DNA from: JABICX01 sp964528765
GTDB taxonomy: Archaea; Nanobdellota; Nanobdellia; UBA10117; JABICX01
Direction: 5' to 3'
Length of the DNA: 14,452 nt
NCBI GenBank assembly: GCA_964528765.1
Contig: CAZGVA010000024.1
Location: 1-14,452 of the forward strand
Shown one piece after another: positions 6,849 to 13,912 of the stretch (its first letter is position 1; the number at the start of each line of letters is the position of its first letter). Position numbers and translations under genes: made by a program. A model generated the notes under the pieces. That model had not been told where the DNA came from. It saw only the letters and a list, made by a program, of their open reading frames with translations, and ran no database searches.

Positions 6849-6856
6849 TTTATAAA
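6849..6856 (-). promoter_or_regulatory. TATA box for the TIM-barrel gene
   Basis: TTTATAAA, the best TATA box in the window, centred 24.5 nt before the ATG at 6828 (leaderless distance). It is a palindrome, so it could also be read toward the divergent gene at 6917, but that spacing (about 64 nt) is long. Confidence 0.6.
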
Positions 6857-6916
6857 TCTTGTTTTTTGTTTTTTCAGGTACATAAAAGCTTATCAATCGA
6901 TTATTTTATTTAAGAA

Positions 6917-7558
6917 ATGGCTGACCCAGATATACGTGAAATAATAAAAACGTATAGTGTACTTGCAGAAACAAATATGGCTATATTAGCAAATTCACTA
7001 TATATGATGAGAACTTCAAGAGGAAAAATACCTTCTCTATCTGATATTGTTTCTGAAGTAGATTTTGATAGTGAAAAATTAGAAGAATATATTTCTGCAG
7101 CAGATCTGATTGATCATGCAATTGTACAGTTAATTGTTGCTGAACAATCAATCTATCGGGGAGACGATGCTAAATTTAAAGAAAGTATATGTGATTCAGT
7201 TAAATCATTGGATTCTTATTTTACGATTATGGAAAAGTATCTCGGACAAAAAGAGGAGTTAGCTGAATTATTTAATCAAGCAGAACCTTTGAAAATTTTA
7301 CCGTTTATTAATTTAATGAACGCAACATATATTGCAACATCATTTATGTTATCTGAATATAACGGATTTACGGCAGCTCAACGTGTGAATTTCACCGAAA
7401 AAAATAAAATAATGGAAAAAATAATGGATATAAATAGTACGGCAATAACAAAGTTAGTTGAATCGCACCCAAAACTCGAACTTTATAAAATTGACGTGGA
7501 ATTTCCTGAATCTGATCCGGAGACCACAGAACGAGATGTTAATTCATATATTGGTTAA
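6917..7558 (+). CDS. Hypothetical helical protein, 213 aa
   Basis: I do not recognise this family. The product is acidic and almost entirely helical by eye: leucine/isoleucine heptads run through residues 8-35 (IIKTYSVLAETNMAILANSL), 52-80, 90-110 and 125-150, ending in an acidic tail (FPESDPETTERDVNSYIG). No transmembrane segment stands out (INLMNATYIATSFML at about 131-145 is only moderately hydrophobic) and there are no Cys or metal motifs. A four-helix-bundle cytoplasmic protein is the simplest guess. The ATG at 6917 is 88 nt from the divergent TIM-barrel gene; a weak AT box (GCTTATCA, about 6889-6896) lies 25 nt upstream. The stop codon shares TTAA with rtcA, which faces it. It encodes a real protein judging by composition, but its role is unknown. 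Confidence 0.7.
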   Translation: MADPDIREIIKTYSVLAETNMAILANSLYMMRTSRGKIPSLSDIVSEVDFDSEKLEEYISAADLIDHAIVQLIVAEQSIYRGDDAKFKESICDSVKSLDSYFTIMEKYLGQKEELAELFNQAEPLKILPFINLMNATYIATSFMLSEYNGFTAAQRVNFTEKNKIMEKIMDINSTAITKLVESHPKLELYKIDVEFPESDPETTERDVNSYIG

Positions 7559-8580
7559 ATTGTAACTTCAACAATTTTTGTTTTTTCATTAATATTTATT
7601 CTCACGTTTGGCAGAAATTGTTGTATTACCCATGCATTAGTTTTCAAATGATTAGATATTCTAGATGTTTTAAATCGTCCACCGGCAAAGGCTAAATAAG
7701 GTAACATTTGGTCAGCCATTCTATGATCAACGGTTGCACCACTTTCGATTTCTTCCATTAACATATTTGCACATATTTCTCCTACTTTTTCGGCAGGAAC
7801 TCCTCTTTCACCAATTTCAACTACACCCAATTTACAATTCTTAAAATGCGCATGCGCATGTATTGATGTGCCAGTACTTTTTGCAGATTCATATATATCT
7901 TTTTCATGATTAATGTACGTTTCAAATTTTTTGAGAATCGTTTTCCTAAAGCCATTTAATTGCCGTTTTGCAACATCTGCTTTTTCTAAATCACTTGAAC
8001 AGATTGAATGTATATCAATTCGTTCTAATTTCTTTTGCTTAATCGCATCAAAAGCTATTCGAGTTTTCCAAGGATGAACAACAATTCGAACTTTTCCATT
8101 TCCTTTTGGATAAAAACCTCGGTAAACCTCTTCAGTATATATATTTGCACCCATGATGTGTAAGTTCCTTCCAAAAACATGCGTAAAATAATCGATTGTC
8201 GGTGCAAATTTAACGTCTGTTCCGCCAATGATTTCAAAAGTAGAGCAATCTTTGCCAAATAATGCAACAGGCACTAATGTTTGTAAAACTAATGTCACAG
8301 ACCCCGCAGTACCAACGTTAAATTGGAACTTTCCATGTTGATGACTACCAGGTATAAACTCTAAATCATTTGACCCTAATTGATTTCCGGAAACTTTTGC
8401 ACCAGTGATTTTACCAACAGCATTTATACCTGTAAGATGTTGCGCTTTTAATCCAGGCTTTTTGCGTCCACTACGTATGTTTTTGATTTTAACTGATTTG
8501 TTTGTTATTGCAGACATAGCAATCGCTGTTCGGATAATTTGCCCACCACCTTCACCATAAGAACCATCTATTTCAATCAT
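7555..8580 (-). CDS. rtcA: RNA 3'-terminal phosphate cyclase
   Basis: A 341-residue RtcA, which converts RNA 3'-phosphate to a 2',3'-cyclic phosphate with ATP through a covalent histidine-AMP intermediate. The N-terminus GSYGEGGGQIIRTA (6-19) is the family hallmark, followed by IRSGRKKPGLKAQHL (about 35-49), the FNVGTAGSVTLVLQTL segment (about 87-102), GGTDVKFAPTIDYF (about 118-131) and a family insert domain. The adenylated histidine is His286 in TVDHRMADQ, followed by LAFAGGRFKTS. Length and motif order are normal, so it should be active; it acts in the cytoplasm on tRNA or rRNA ends. No RtcB or archease gene is adjacent. Its start is 32 nt from the divergent membrane hydrolase gene, and its TATA box (8601-8608) sits inside that gap. 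The stop shares TTAA with the 6917 gene. Confidence 0.95.
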   Translation of the reverse strand: MIEIDGSYGEGGGQIIRTAIAMSAITNKSVKIKNIRSGRKKPGLKAQHLTGINAVGKITGAKVSGNQLGSNDLEFIPGSHQHGKFQFNVGTAGSVTLVLQTLVPVALFGKDCSTFEIIGGTDVKFAPTIDYFTHVFGRNLHIMGANIYTEEVYRGFYPKGNGKVRIVVHPWKTRIAFDAIKQKKLERIDIHSICSSDLEKADVAKRQLNGFRKTILKKFETYINHEKDIYESAKSTGTSIHAHAHFKNCKLGVVEIGERGVPAEKVGEICANMLMEEIESGATVDHRMADQMLPYLAFAGGRFKTSRISNHLKTNAWVIQQFLPNVRININEKTKIVEVTI

Positions 8581-8583
8581 AAC

Positions 8584-8592
8584 TTATTTTAA
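8584..8592 (+). promoter_or_regulatory. TATA box for the YdjM-like gene
   Basis: TTATTTTAA centred 25 nt before the ATG at 8613. It begins 3 nt from the rtcA start codon, so it lies just where rtcA transcription would begin. The two divergent promoters cannot easily be occupied together. Confidence 0.5.
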
Positions 8593-8600
8593 GACAAAAC

Positions 8601-8608
8601 TATAAAAA
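8601..8608 (-). promoter_or_regulatory. TATA box for rtcA
   Basis: TTTTTATA on the minus strand, centred 24.5 nt before the ATG at 8580. It ends 4 nt short of the ATG of the divergent gene at 8613. No Shine-Dalgarno site for either gene fits in the 32-nt gap, so both mRNAs must be leaderless or nearly so. Confidence 0.55.
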
Positions 8609-8612
8609 TATA

Positions 8613-9146
8613 ATGTATGCAACAACACACGTTATCATCCCATTAATTATTATTGATTTAATTCGAGATTATGTTTTTAAACATAAGCATCGCCGAATCA
8701 TTCCACGTAAATACATATTTTTTGTAGGTATTGGTGGAATATTACCTGACATTGATATTGCAATTGGTTATTTACTAAAATTATTATCCGTAGATATTCC
8801 TACTTGGTTGCATCATGGTAGAATTACGCATTCAATTATCTGGCCAATTTTATTGCTTATTATTGCAGGATTTTTATGGGAAGGAACAAAATTCAGTAAA
8901 GGTGCATCAAAAAAAGAACACCATCATTGGTTCTTGATTCTAACTCTTGTTGCAGTAGGTATCTTATCACATATATTTTTAGATGGACTAGCCGGCAATA
9001 CCACACCATATTATCCATTATCGCAAGCAGTAGCATTTGGTGCGCAAAGAGTTCATCAGCTTGGCATGGTTTCGCTTGATGCAATTATACTTTTAGTGTG
9101 GTTGTTTCACGAAGAATGGCGACATAATATTAAAAAATTCTTCTGA
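8613..9146 (+). CDS. Membrane-bound metal-dependent hydrolase, YdjM-like
   Basis: 177 residues with four or so transmembrane segments and the metal motifs of the YdjM/COG1988 family: His6 in the opening TTHVIIP, LPDIDIA (45-51, Asp46 and Asp48), HHGRITHS (67-74, His67, His68 and His73), and LSHIFLDGLAG (118-128, His120 and Asp124). In family members these residues form a metal site at the membrane face, and the proteins are annotated as inner-membrane metal-dependent hydrolases; the true substrate is not known, although a phospholipase-C-like fold has been suggested. The C-terminus is basic (EEWRHNIKKFF). It is a single-gene unit with its own TATA box and a T6 tract directly after the TGA. 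It lies divergent from rtcA, but no functional link is evident. Confidence 0.82.
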   Translation: MYATTHVIIPLIIIDLIRDYVFKHKHRRIIPRKYIFFVGIGGILPDIDIAIGYLLKLLSVDIPTWLHHGRITHSIIWPILLLIIAGFLWEGTKFSKGASKKEHHHWFLILTLVAVGILSHIFLDGLAGNTTPYYPLSQAVAFGAQRVHQLGMVSLDAIILLVWLFHEEWRHNIKKFF

Positions 9147-9232
9147 TTTTTTAATCCCGCAAAATTACTTTTTGCGTTATCCAAAAATTCTTCTGAATTT
9201 CATGCGCTCGCAAATCTTTGATTTGAGATATA
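9133..9232. repeat. Imperfect tandem repeat of about 50 nt with hairpins
   Basis: The 14-nt AAAAATTCTTCTGA occurs at 9133-9146 (the last codons and TGA of the YdjM-like gene) and again at 9183-9196. Each copy is followed 25-28 nt later by CGCAAA in a small hairpin: CGCAAAA (9158-9164) with TTTTGCG (9170-9176), and CAAATC (9211-9216) with GATTTG (9220-9225). This looks like a diverged duplication of the 3' end of the gene and its downstream hairpin. It occupies most of the 105-nt gap between the convergent genes, the only convergent junction here that is not overlapped. Confidence 0.45.
9147..9152 (+). terminator. T6 tract after the YdjM-like gene
   Basis: Six Ts begin right after the TGA at 9146, followed by a 7-bp stem, CGCAAAA/TTTTGCG (9158-9176). 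The T tract is enough for archaeal termination; the hairpin may add to it or protect the 3' end. Confidence 0.5.
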
Positions 9233-9245
9233 AAGCAGTCCGTAT

Positions 9246-9251
9246 AAAAAA
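9246..9251 (-). terminator. T6 tract ending the glycosylation operon
   Basis: On the minus strand six Ts directly follow the DUF2304 stop codon (TAA at 9254-9252). This is the only clear U tract at the end of the four-gene glycosylation operon. Confidence 0.5.
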
Positions 9252-9599
9252 TTATTTAGTTTTTTTAGGTTTCTTAGCTTTTTTCCAAGCAATTTCTTGA
9301 ACAATTTTTTCCAAGTATCGAGAGTTTATACGAACTCTTTGATATAAGTAAAATACGACACATGTGAGAAACATAAACCCCGCAATCGTAAAAAATGGAA
9401 TTTGACCGCCACCAATATTTAGCATTTCTCGAATTTTTGTTATAATGTTTGGAAAAATAAGTGTAAATATAAATCCAGACCATGCTAATGACCATAAATA
9501 AAAGTCACCGCGAGTTAATTCATGCCTTCGCCAACTATTATATGCAAAGTAAAACATACCAATACCGTATGCAATTCCAATTAATTGTATTTCAATCAT
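9252..9599 (-). CDS. DUF2304 small membrane protein
   Basis: 115 residues: a hydrophobic first segment (IQLIGIAYGIGMFYFAYNSW), a short loop with RRHELTRGDFYLWSLAW, a second segment through FIFTLIFPNIITKI, a GGGQIPFFTIAGFMFL third segment running on to YLYQRV, and a highly basic tail (AWKKAKKPKKTK). This is the layout of DUF2304, including the 'lFP' after the second helix and the C-terminal 'L..kI..LvqeiAl' helix. The family is usually found next to GT2 glycosyltransferases, as here, and may anchor or assist them at the membrane; the biochemical role is unproven. The start overlaps the GT2 gene by 8 nt, and GGAGG at 9613-9609, 9 nt upstream, is a good Shine-Dalgarno site. It is the last gene of the operon. 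Confidence 0.8.
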   Translation of the reverse strand: MIEIQLIGIAYGIGMFYFAYNSWRRHELTRGDFYLWSLAWSGFIFTLIFPNIITKIREMLNIGGGQIPFFTIAGFMFLTCVVFYLYQRVRINSRYLEKIVQEIAWKKAKKPKKTK

Positions 9600-10257
9600 A
9601 TATTTTAGCCTCCACCATTTTTATAAAATAATGTAGTCCATTCAAAACAGTTGTACCCTTATGCACATCATGATAAAATGTTTGTATCGGTGTTTCTACA
9701 AAGTTAACCTTATTTCTAACAATATTGATTACCATTTCTGTTTCAACAAAATATCGGGGAGTTTTCCATTTTATTTTAGGATATATTTTTGTTCTAAGAA
9801 CTCTAAACCCATTTTGAGTATCCTCAATTTTTGCTTTAAATAAAATACGAAATATTTGATTTAAACCCCAATTACCTAATTTAAGAATTATAGGTGAGTT
9901 TTTTGGCATCTGACGCGTACCCAAAATTACATCAGTTTTGTTCTGTTCAAGTAATTTTAATAATCGCGGAATCTCAGCAGGATTATGTTGTCCATCACCA
10001 TCAATTAAAATAATAATATCGCCTTTTTCTTTAATTGCATATTCAATACCTGTTTTCATAGCAACGCCTTTACCCATATTTACAATATGTTTTAATACAA
10101 TTGCACCAGATTTTTTAGCTTCTTCATACGTGTTATCCTCTGAGCCATCATCCACAATAATTGTTAAATCAGCATATTTCATTACTTTTTTAGTTGTGCT
10201 TCTAATCATGCTTTCTTCATTATATGCCGGTATTATAGTAATCACTTTTTGTTTCAT
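9592..10257 (-). CDS. GT2 glycosyltransferase, dolichol-phosphate sugar synthase-like
   Basis: 221 residues, the size of a bare DPM1-type GT2 enzyme without transmembrane extension. It opens with ITIIPAYNEE (7-16), then IVDDGSEDNT (about 34-43), the metal/nucleotide-binding LIDGDGQH (84-91, Asp86 and Asp88), LGTRQMP, and the QNGFRVLR acceptor-side motif. Such enzymes move a sugar (Man, Glc or similar) from a nucleotide sugar to dolichyl phosphate, or build the lipid-linked glycan, on the cytoplasmic face of the membrane; archaeal relatives include AglJ and AglD types. The ATG at 10257 is chosen: it is 1 nt after the stop of the Alg7-like gene, suggesting translational coupling, and the TTG at 10266 would overlap that stop. 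DUF2304 follows with an 8-nt overlap. The exact donor sugar cannot be told. Confidence 0.9.
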   Translation of the reverse strand: MKQKVITIIPAYNEESMIRSTTKKVMKYADLTIIVDDGSEDNTYEEAKKSGAIVLKHIVNMGKGVAMKTGIEYAIKEKGDIIILIDGDGQHNPAEIPRLLKLLEQNKTDVILGTRQMPKNSPIILKLGNWGLNQIFRILFKAKIEDTQNGFRVLRTKIYPKIKWKTPRYFVETEMVINIVRNKVNFVETPIQTFYHDVHKGTTVLNGLHYFIKMVEAKIYD

Positions 10258-10258
10258 T

Positions 10259-11263
10259 TTAAACAAACCAAATTAATAATGAGAAAAATAATTGAACTAA
10301 CATTAGCTGATAAACAATTTGTTTTTCTGTAAATCTACCCGTCCTCATCCAAATATGTGGTAGCGAGTATATTTTTTCCCATTTTGAATGAATTTTCCCA
10401 TTTTTATCCACATAACCAATTGTATCTTTTTTCAAGCGACCTCTTGATTTCAGTAGTAATTCAATAAAAAATGGAATTGAGCAAATAATTACTGCTTTTT
10501 CAATATTCCCAAGTATTGCAATACAGGCTAAACTTGCACCTAAGAAATATGTAAGTGAATCTCCTGCCATTATTTTTGCAGGAGTTTTATGGAAATGCCA
10601 TAATGCTAATAATCCGCCAAACACTGAAAAAGAAATTATTGCACCCAGATAACTTTGATGTACAAGTGAATATAATCCAAGCATCCCGATATAAATCATA
10701 CCCATACCTGAACCCATACCATTTAGACCTTCAAGCAAATTAACCATATTTGCTGCACCAAAAATTCCAATTGGAACTAAAATTAACGGATAAATTAAAC
10801 CAAAATTAATATTTCCAATAAACGGTAAATTCATCATAGAATTACCTGCAGATATAACCATTAAGGGAATTACTGCAGGTATAATAATTAATGGTTTTTG
10901 CCATTGTTTTAATCGACTTTTAGATTCATCTTCTTTATATGCTGCTTTGTCTTTGATTGTTGGCAAATCATCTACAAAACCTGCCAAAGTAATTAGTACA
11001 AGTGTTAATATTACAGCAAATATTTGTAATTGTAAACTATATTGTTGATAAATAAATGTATGAATGAAAACTAATGCCGATAATGCTGCAAATGATCCTG
11101 CAAGAGGTATCCATCCGGCAGATCGAGCACCAATATAATTATTTGGTTTATGTGCATCTATTGTAGTAATTCCCATTTGTTTTAAATAACGAATAATTGG
11201 TTTAGCTAGAAATGCGCTTACTATAAAGCTCACAATAGTTACAAAAAATATTGTTCGTATCAT
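10259..11263 (-). CDS. UDP-GlcNAc:dolichyl-phosphate GlcNAc-1-phosphate transferase-like (Alg7/AglH)
   Basis: 334 residues, about ten transmembrane segments, of the polyprenyl-phosphate sugar-1-phosphate transferase family (MraY, WecA, Alg7). The catalytic Asp pair is GFVDDLPTIKDK (95-106, Asp98 and Asp99). ANMVNLLEGLNGMGSG (171-186) is the eukaryote/archaeal 'NxxNxxxGxNGL' form, not the bacterial 'NxxDGxDGL' form. FHKTPAKIMAGDSLTYFLG (224-242) is the family's loop, with Asp235. The enzyme would load GlcNAc-1-P or a related sugar onto dolichyl phosphate, the first step of lipid-linked oligosaccharide synthesis for AglB. The ATG at 11263 follows the aglB stop by 6 nt, so it is cotranscribed. 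No SD is visible. Sugar specificity is inferred, not shown. Confidence 0.9.
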   Translation of the reverse strand: MIRTIFFVTIVSFIVSAFLAKPIIRYLKQMGITTIDAHKPNNYIGARSAGWIPLAGSFAALSALVFIHTFIYQQYSLQLQIFAVILTLVLITLAGFVDDLPTIKDKAAYKEDESKSRLKQWQKPLIIIPAVIPLMVISAGNSMMNLPFIGNINFGLIYPLILVPIGIFGAANMVNLLEGLNGMGSGMGMIYIGMLGLYSLVHQSYLGAIISFSVFGGLLALWHFHKTPAKIMAGDSLTYFLGASLACIAILGNIEKAVIICSIPFFIELLLKSRGRLKKDTIGYVDKNGKIHSKWEKIYSLPHIWMRTGRFTEKQIVYQLMLVQLFFSLLIWFV

Positions 11264-11269
11264 CTTAAT

Positions 11270-13861
11270 TTATCCATAAATACTTCGTTCTAAGTATTTT
11301 TCATCAACTTTTGCAGTTGACGGATATTCAATTTCCCAAATTTTAATTGGACCAATAATATTTCCACGATACACTCCAAGAGGTGTTCCGTCATCATAAA
11401 CTAATTTAAATCCCAGTATATTTTCTTCGTAAAGGAGTAATCTGGCAAGATTTCCATCTTTAACTTTAGATGAAACAAAGAAAGCAGTACCAATTGCATT
11501 ACTATTTTGTTCATCCATAAAGTATGGAAGCAATACAATACAAGCATCTACTTTTGGTTCATCAACGTTAAACAAGTATTTTTCGCCTTGGAAAACTAAA
11601 CAAGGAACTTTCATAGATAATTGTTGCCCATTTGGAAAAAAGTGCGCAATTGGAGCTTGGAAAGAACCATCCGCATTATTTATAATGGATATTCCGCCTA
11701 AAGGCGTGCCTTCAGGTATTACTCTCATATCTGAAATAATATCTTGATCTAAACCCCATCCACCTTGATATGCGTATTCAATACCTTCACGAAGTTCTTT
11801 TTGTTCAGCCATAACAAACATACCAATAGTACTTCTTCTATCAAATTCTTCATCTGAACCAATTGTTGCAAAAGCATGATATTTACCAATTTCTTCTTCT
11901 GAAATTAGCAAATGTGTGACTTTGTGTGTTTTAAAATAATCAAATGTTTCCGTAAGATTATTATTAGTTAAACCATATCGACCTATGCCATGATCCCAAC
12001 CCATCGCATTACCACCATCAACAACACTTGCTCTTTCACCAATAGTTTGCGTCCAATAACCATAATCCCACCAATGTGCAATTACTGCATTTGATGCAGT
12101 ATTATCTCGAATCCAAAACATTGCATCTTCCCATTGTCCTGGCAAACCTGAGCCGGAATTCGAATTTATTGCCATAGCAACGCTCATGTTTGAATAAATA
12201 CAGAATATTGCAAATAAAACTATACCGAAACTAAGTATTTTTTCAAAACCCTCTTGTTTATATAATTCTTTAGCAATATTTATTGTGAAAAACGCAGCAA
12301 CAATTGCAACTGCAGGCGCAAATGAAAAGATTGTTCTAGCAGCACCTCTTGCAATTATCGCAGTAAATAAGAACATTACAAAAACTAATATATAGCCCCA
12401 ATAAACATCTTGGAAAATATGTTTAAATTCATGTGGTTTTTTATTATAATATCTAAGATATGTAAACAAAATTACACTCATAAATACAACAAACCACAAT
12501 AAATACGTTTGAGATGAAAAGGCGATAATACGGGCATACTTGGCTTCTGATGAAAATCTGCCGAAAATAAATATCAAGAAAAATACAAGATAAGTTAAAG
12601 TGATTAATGCAGAGGTTTTAACTGATTTAAACATTTTCATAAGTAAATACATTGAACCAAAAAATCCTAAGATAAATGTCCAACCAAAACCAGACCACCA
12701 ACCATTACCGCCCATAAAATATGGTTGTTGATTCTCAGATACGGTAAATGCTAATCGATGTAATCCGCCAGGGTGTAATATTCGTTCAATAACAACTGTT
12801 GGGTCAATTAATCCAGTTATCCAACCAAAAATTAATCCCCCTAACGCAAAGGTAATTATAATTAAAAATTCTACGGGAAATTTATATGGCAAATAATGAT
12901 TTATTTTTTTGAAAATATTTTTTAATTGAGGTATTTGATTGATAACTAAAATTACTATGGAAAATACAAAAATTAAAGTTTCAAGTTCTTTAATAAACGT
13001 AATTTTACCAAGACCAATTGTATTGAGAATTATAACTGTAATAAATAATGCAACATACCCCAAAAATTGACTTTTAGATATTTTAGTAAATAAAGTTGCA
13101 ATTAAAATGAAAATTGCTAGAGGAATAATTAAAAATCGATATCCGCCTGGCCATGAAAAATATGTGCACACTGTTGCAACTCCAGCAAGTCCGCCTAAAA
13201 TTATTGATTTAACTTTTAAATCAGATTTCCACATCAAACTAAATAACCATAATGTTAAGAACATAAACAACATTGCTAAAGCCTCGTGGTCAGCAAACCC
13301 TGCGCCAGTTCTATAAATATATGCAGGAATTACGCTTAAAAATGCTGTAGCAAGTAAACCTACTTTTGAATCAAACATTGTTCTGACAAATAAAAAGAAA
13401 ATAACTAAACTTATTACGGTGGCAATTGGTGGATAAATTATGTGCCACTCAAGTTGACTCATAGATGGAAAAATTATATGAATTATTTTATATGCATATG
13501 CCAATATATAACTTAAAAATTTATAGTCAATTCTTAAATCATATCCTAATGGTGCGTAACGCATCATATCATGCGTAATCAAAGTACCTGTTTGAAAAAT
13601 TTCTTGAGCATAACGATAAAACGAGTAAGGGTCAAGACCGAGTAAATATTTTCCATTTAATAGAGATACGTTGCGTGTTCGAATATAGTAAGCTAAAAGC
13701 AATATTGGTAAAAGTAACACATAATACACTCGATTTGTTTTAGCAAATTTAACTAACTTATCGCGTTTTTCTGAAATATCAATACCTTCACTATTATCTA
13801 GTTCTATGAAGGACTTAATTTTTTTTGCAATTTTATGTCGTTTCTCAGAAATGTCATCCAT
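11270..13861 (-). CDS. aglB: Oligosaccharyltransferase AglB (STT3)
   Basis: 863 residues: a cytoplasmic charged N-terminus (1-45), about thirteen transmembrane segments (to about 560), then a globular outer domain with WWDYGYW (about 595-601) that reads the Thr/Ser of the sequon. Catalytic and metal residues are seen in GLDPYSFYRYA (Asp77), GFADHEALA and the AFTVSENQQP loop, which matches the TIXE/SVSE element. SEEEIGKYHAFATIG is where the archaeal DK motif is expected, with Glu in place of Asp, a tentative reading. The enzyme transfers the lipid-linked glycan to Asn outside the cell. The start is ATG at 13861: TATAAAA/TTTTATA lies 24 nt upstream, while the TTG at 13879 would fall inside the promoter region. 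It heads the Alg7-GT2-DUF2304 operon. A short repeat, DISEKR, occurs twice in the N-terminus (about residues 3 and 28). Confidence 0.94.
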   Translation of the reverse strand: MDDISEKRHKIAKKIKSFIELDNSEGIDISEKRDKLVKFAKTNRVYYVLLLPILLLAYYIRTRNVSLLNGKYLLGLDPYSFYRYAQEIFQTGTLITHDMMRYAPLGYDLRIDYKFLSYILAYAYKIIHIIFPSMSQLEWHIIYPPIATVISLVIFFLFVRTMFDSKVGLLATAFLSVIPAYIYRTGAGFADHEALAMLFMFLTLWLFSLMWKSDLKVKSIILGGLAGVATVCTYFSWPGGYRFLIIPLAIFILIATLFTKISKSQFLGYVALFITVIILNTIGLGKITFIKELETLIFVFSIVILVINQIPQLKNIFKKINHYLPYKFPVEFLIIITFALGGLIFGWITGLIDPTVVIERILHPGGLHRLAFTVSENQQPYFMGGNGWWSGFGWTFILGFFGSMYLLMKMFKSVKTSALITLTYLVFFLIFIFGRFSSEAKYARIIAFSSQTYLLWFVVFMSVILFTYLRYYNKKPHEFKHIFQDVYWGYILVFVMFLFTAIIARGAARTIFSFAPAVAIVAAFFTINIAKELYKQEGFEKILSFGIVLFAIFCIYSNMSVAMAINSNSGSGLPGQWEDAMFWIRDNTASNAVIAHWWDYGYWTQTIGERASVVDGGNAMGWDHGIGRYGLTNNNLTETFDYFKTHKVTHLLISEEEIGKYHAFATIGSDEEFDRRSTIGMFVMAEQKELREGIEYAYQGGWGLDQDIISDMRVIPEGTPLGGISIINNADGSFQAPIAHFFPNGQQLSMKVPCLVFQGEKYLFNVDEPKVDACIVLLPYFMDEQNSNAIGTAFFVSSKVKDGNLARLLLYEENILGFKLVYDDGTPLGVYRGNIIGPIKIWEIEYPSTAKVDEKYLERSIYG

Positions 13862-13881
13862 TATGGCTCTTAAACGCAACC

Positions 13882-13888
13882 TATAAAA
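13882..13888 (-). promoter_or_regulatory. TATA box for the aglB operon
   Basis: TTTTATA on the minus strand, centred 24 nt before the ATG at 13861, leaderless distance. It lies 25 nt after the final stop of the SpoIIM gene, so the glycosylation operon has its own promoter. Confidence 0.55.
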
Positions 13889-13912
13889 GAATTATGCAAA
13901 ATTACTCTATAA

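Noticed and set aside
10258..10266. TTG at 10266 as the GT2 start
   Set aside because: It overlaps the Alg7-like stop and adds only three residues; ATG at 10257 directly precedes the conserved strand of the GT2 fold.
9938..10276. Plus-strand ORF of 112 codons
   Set aside because: It mirrors the GT2 gene, whose motifs are unambiguous.
13862..13879. TTG at 13879 as the aglB start
   Set aside because: The ATG at 13861 fits the TATA box distance; the TTG would begin only about 6 nt from the TATA box centre.
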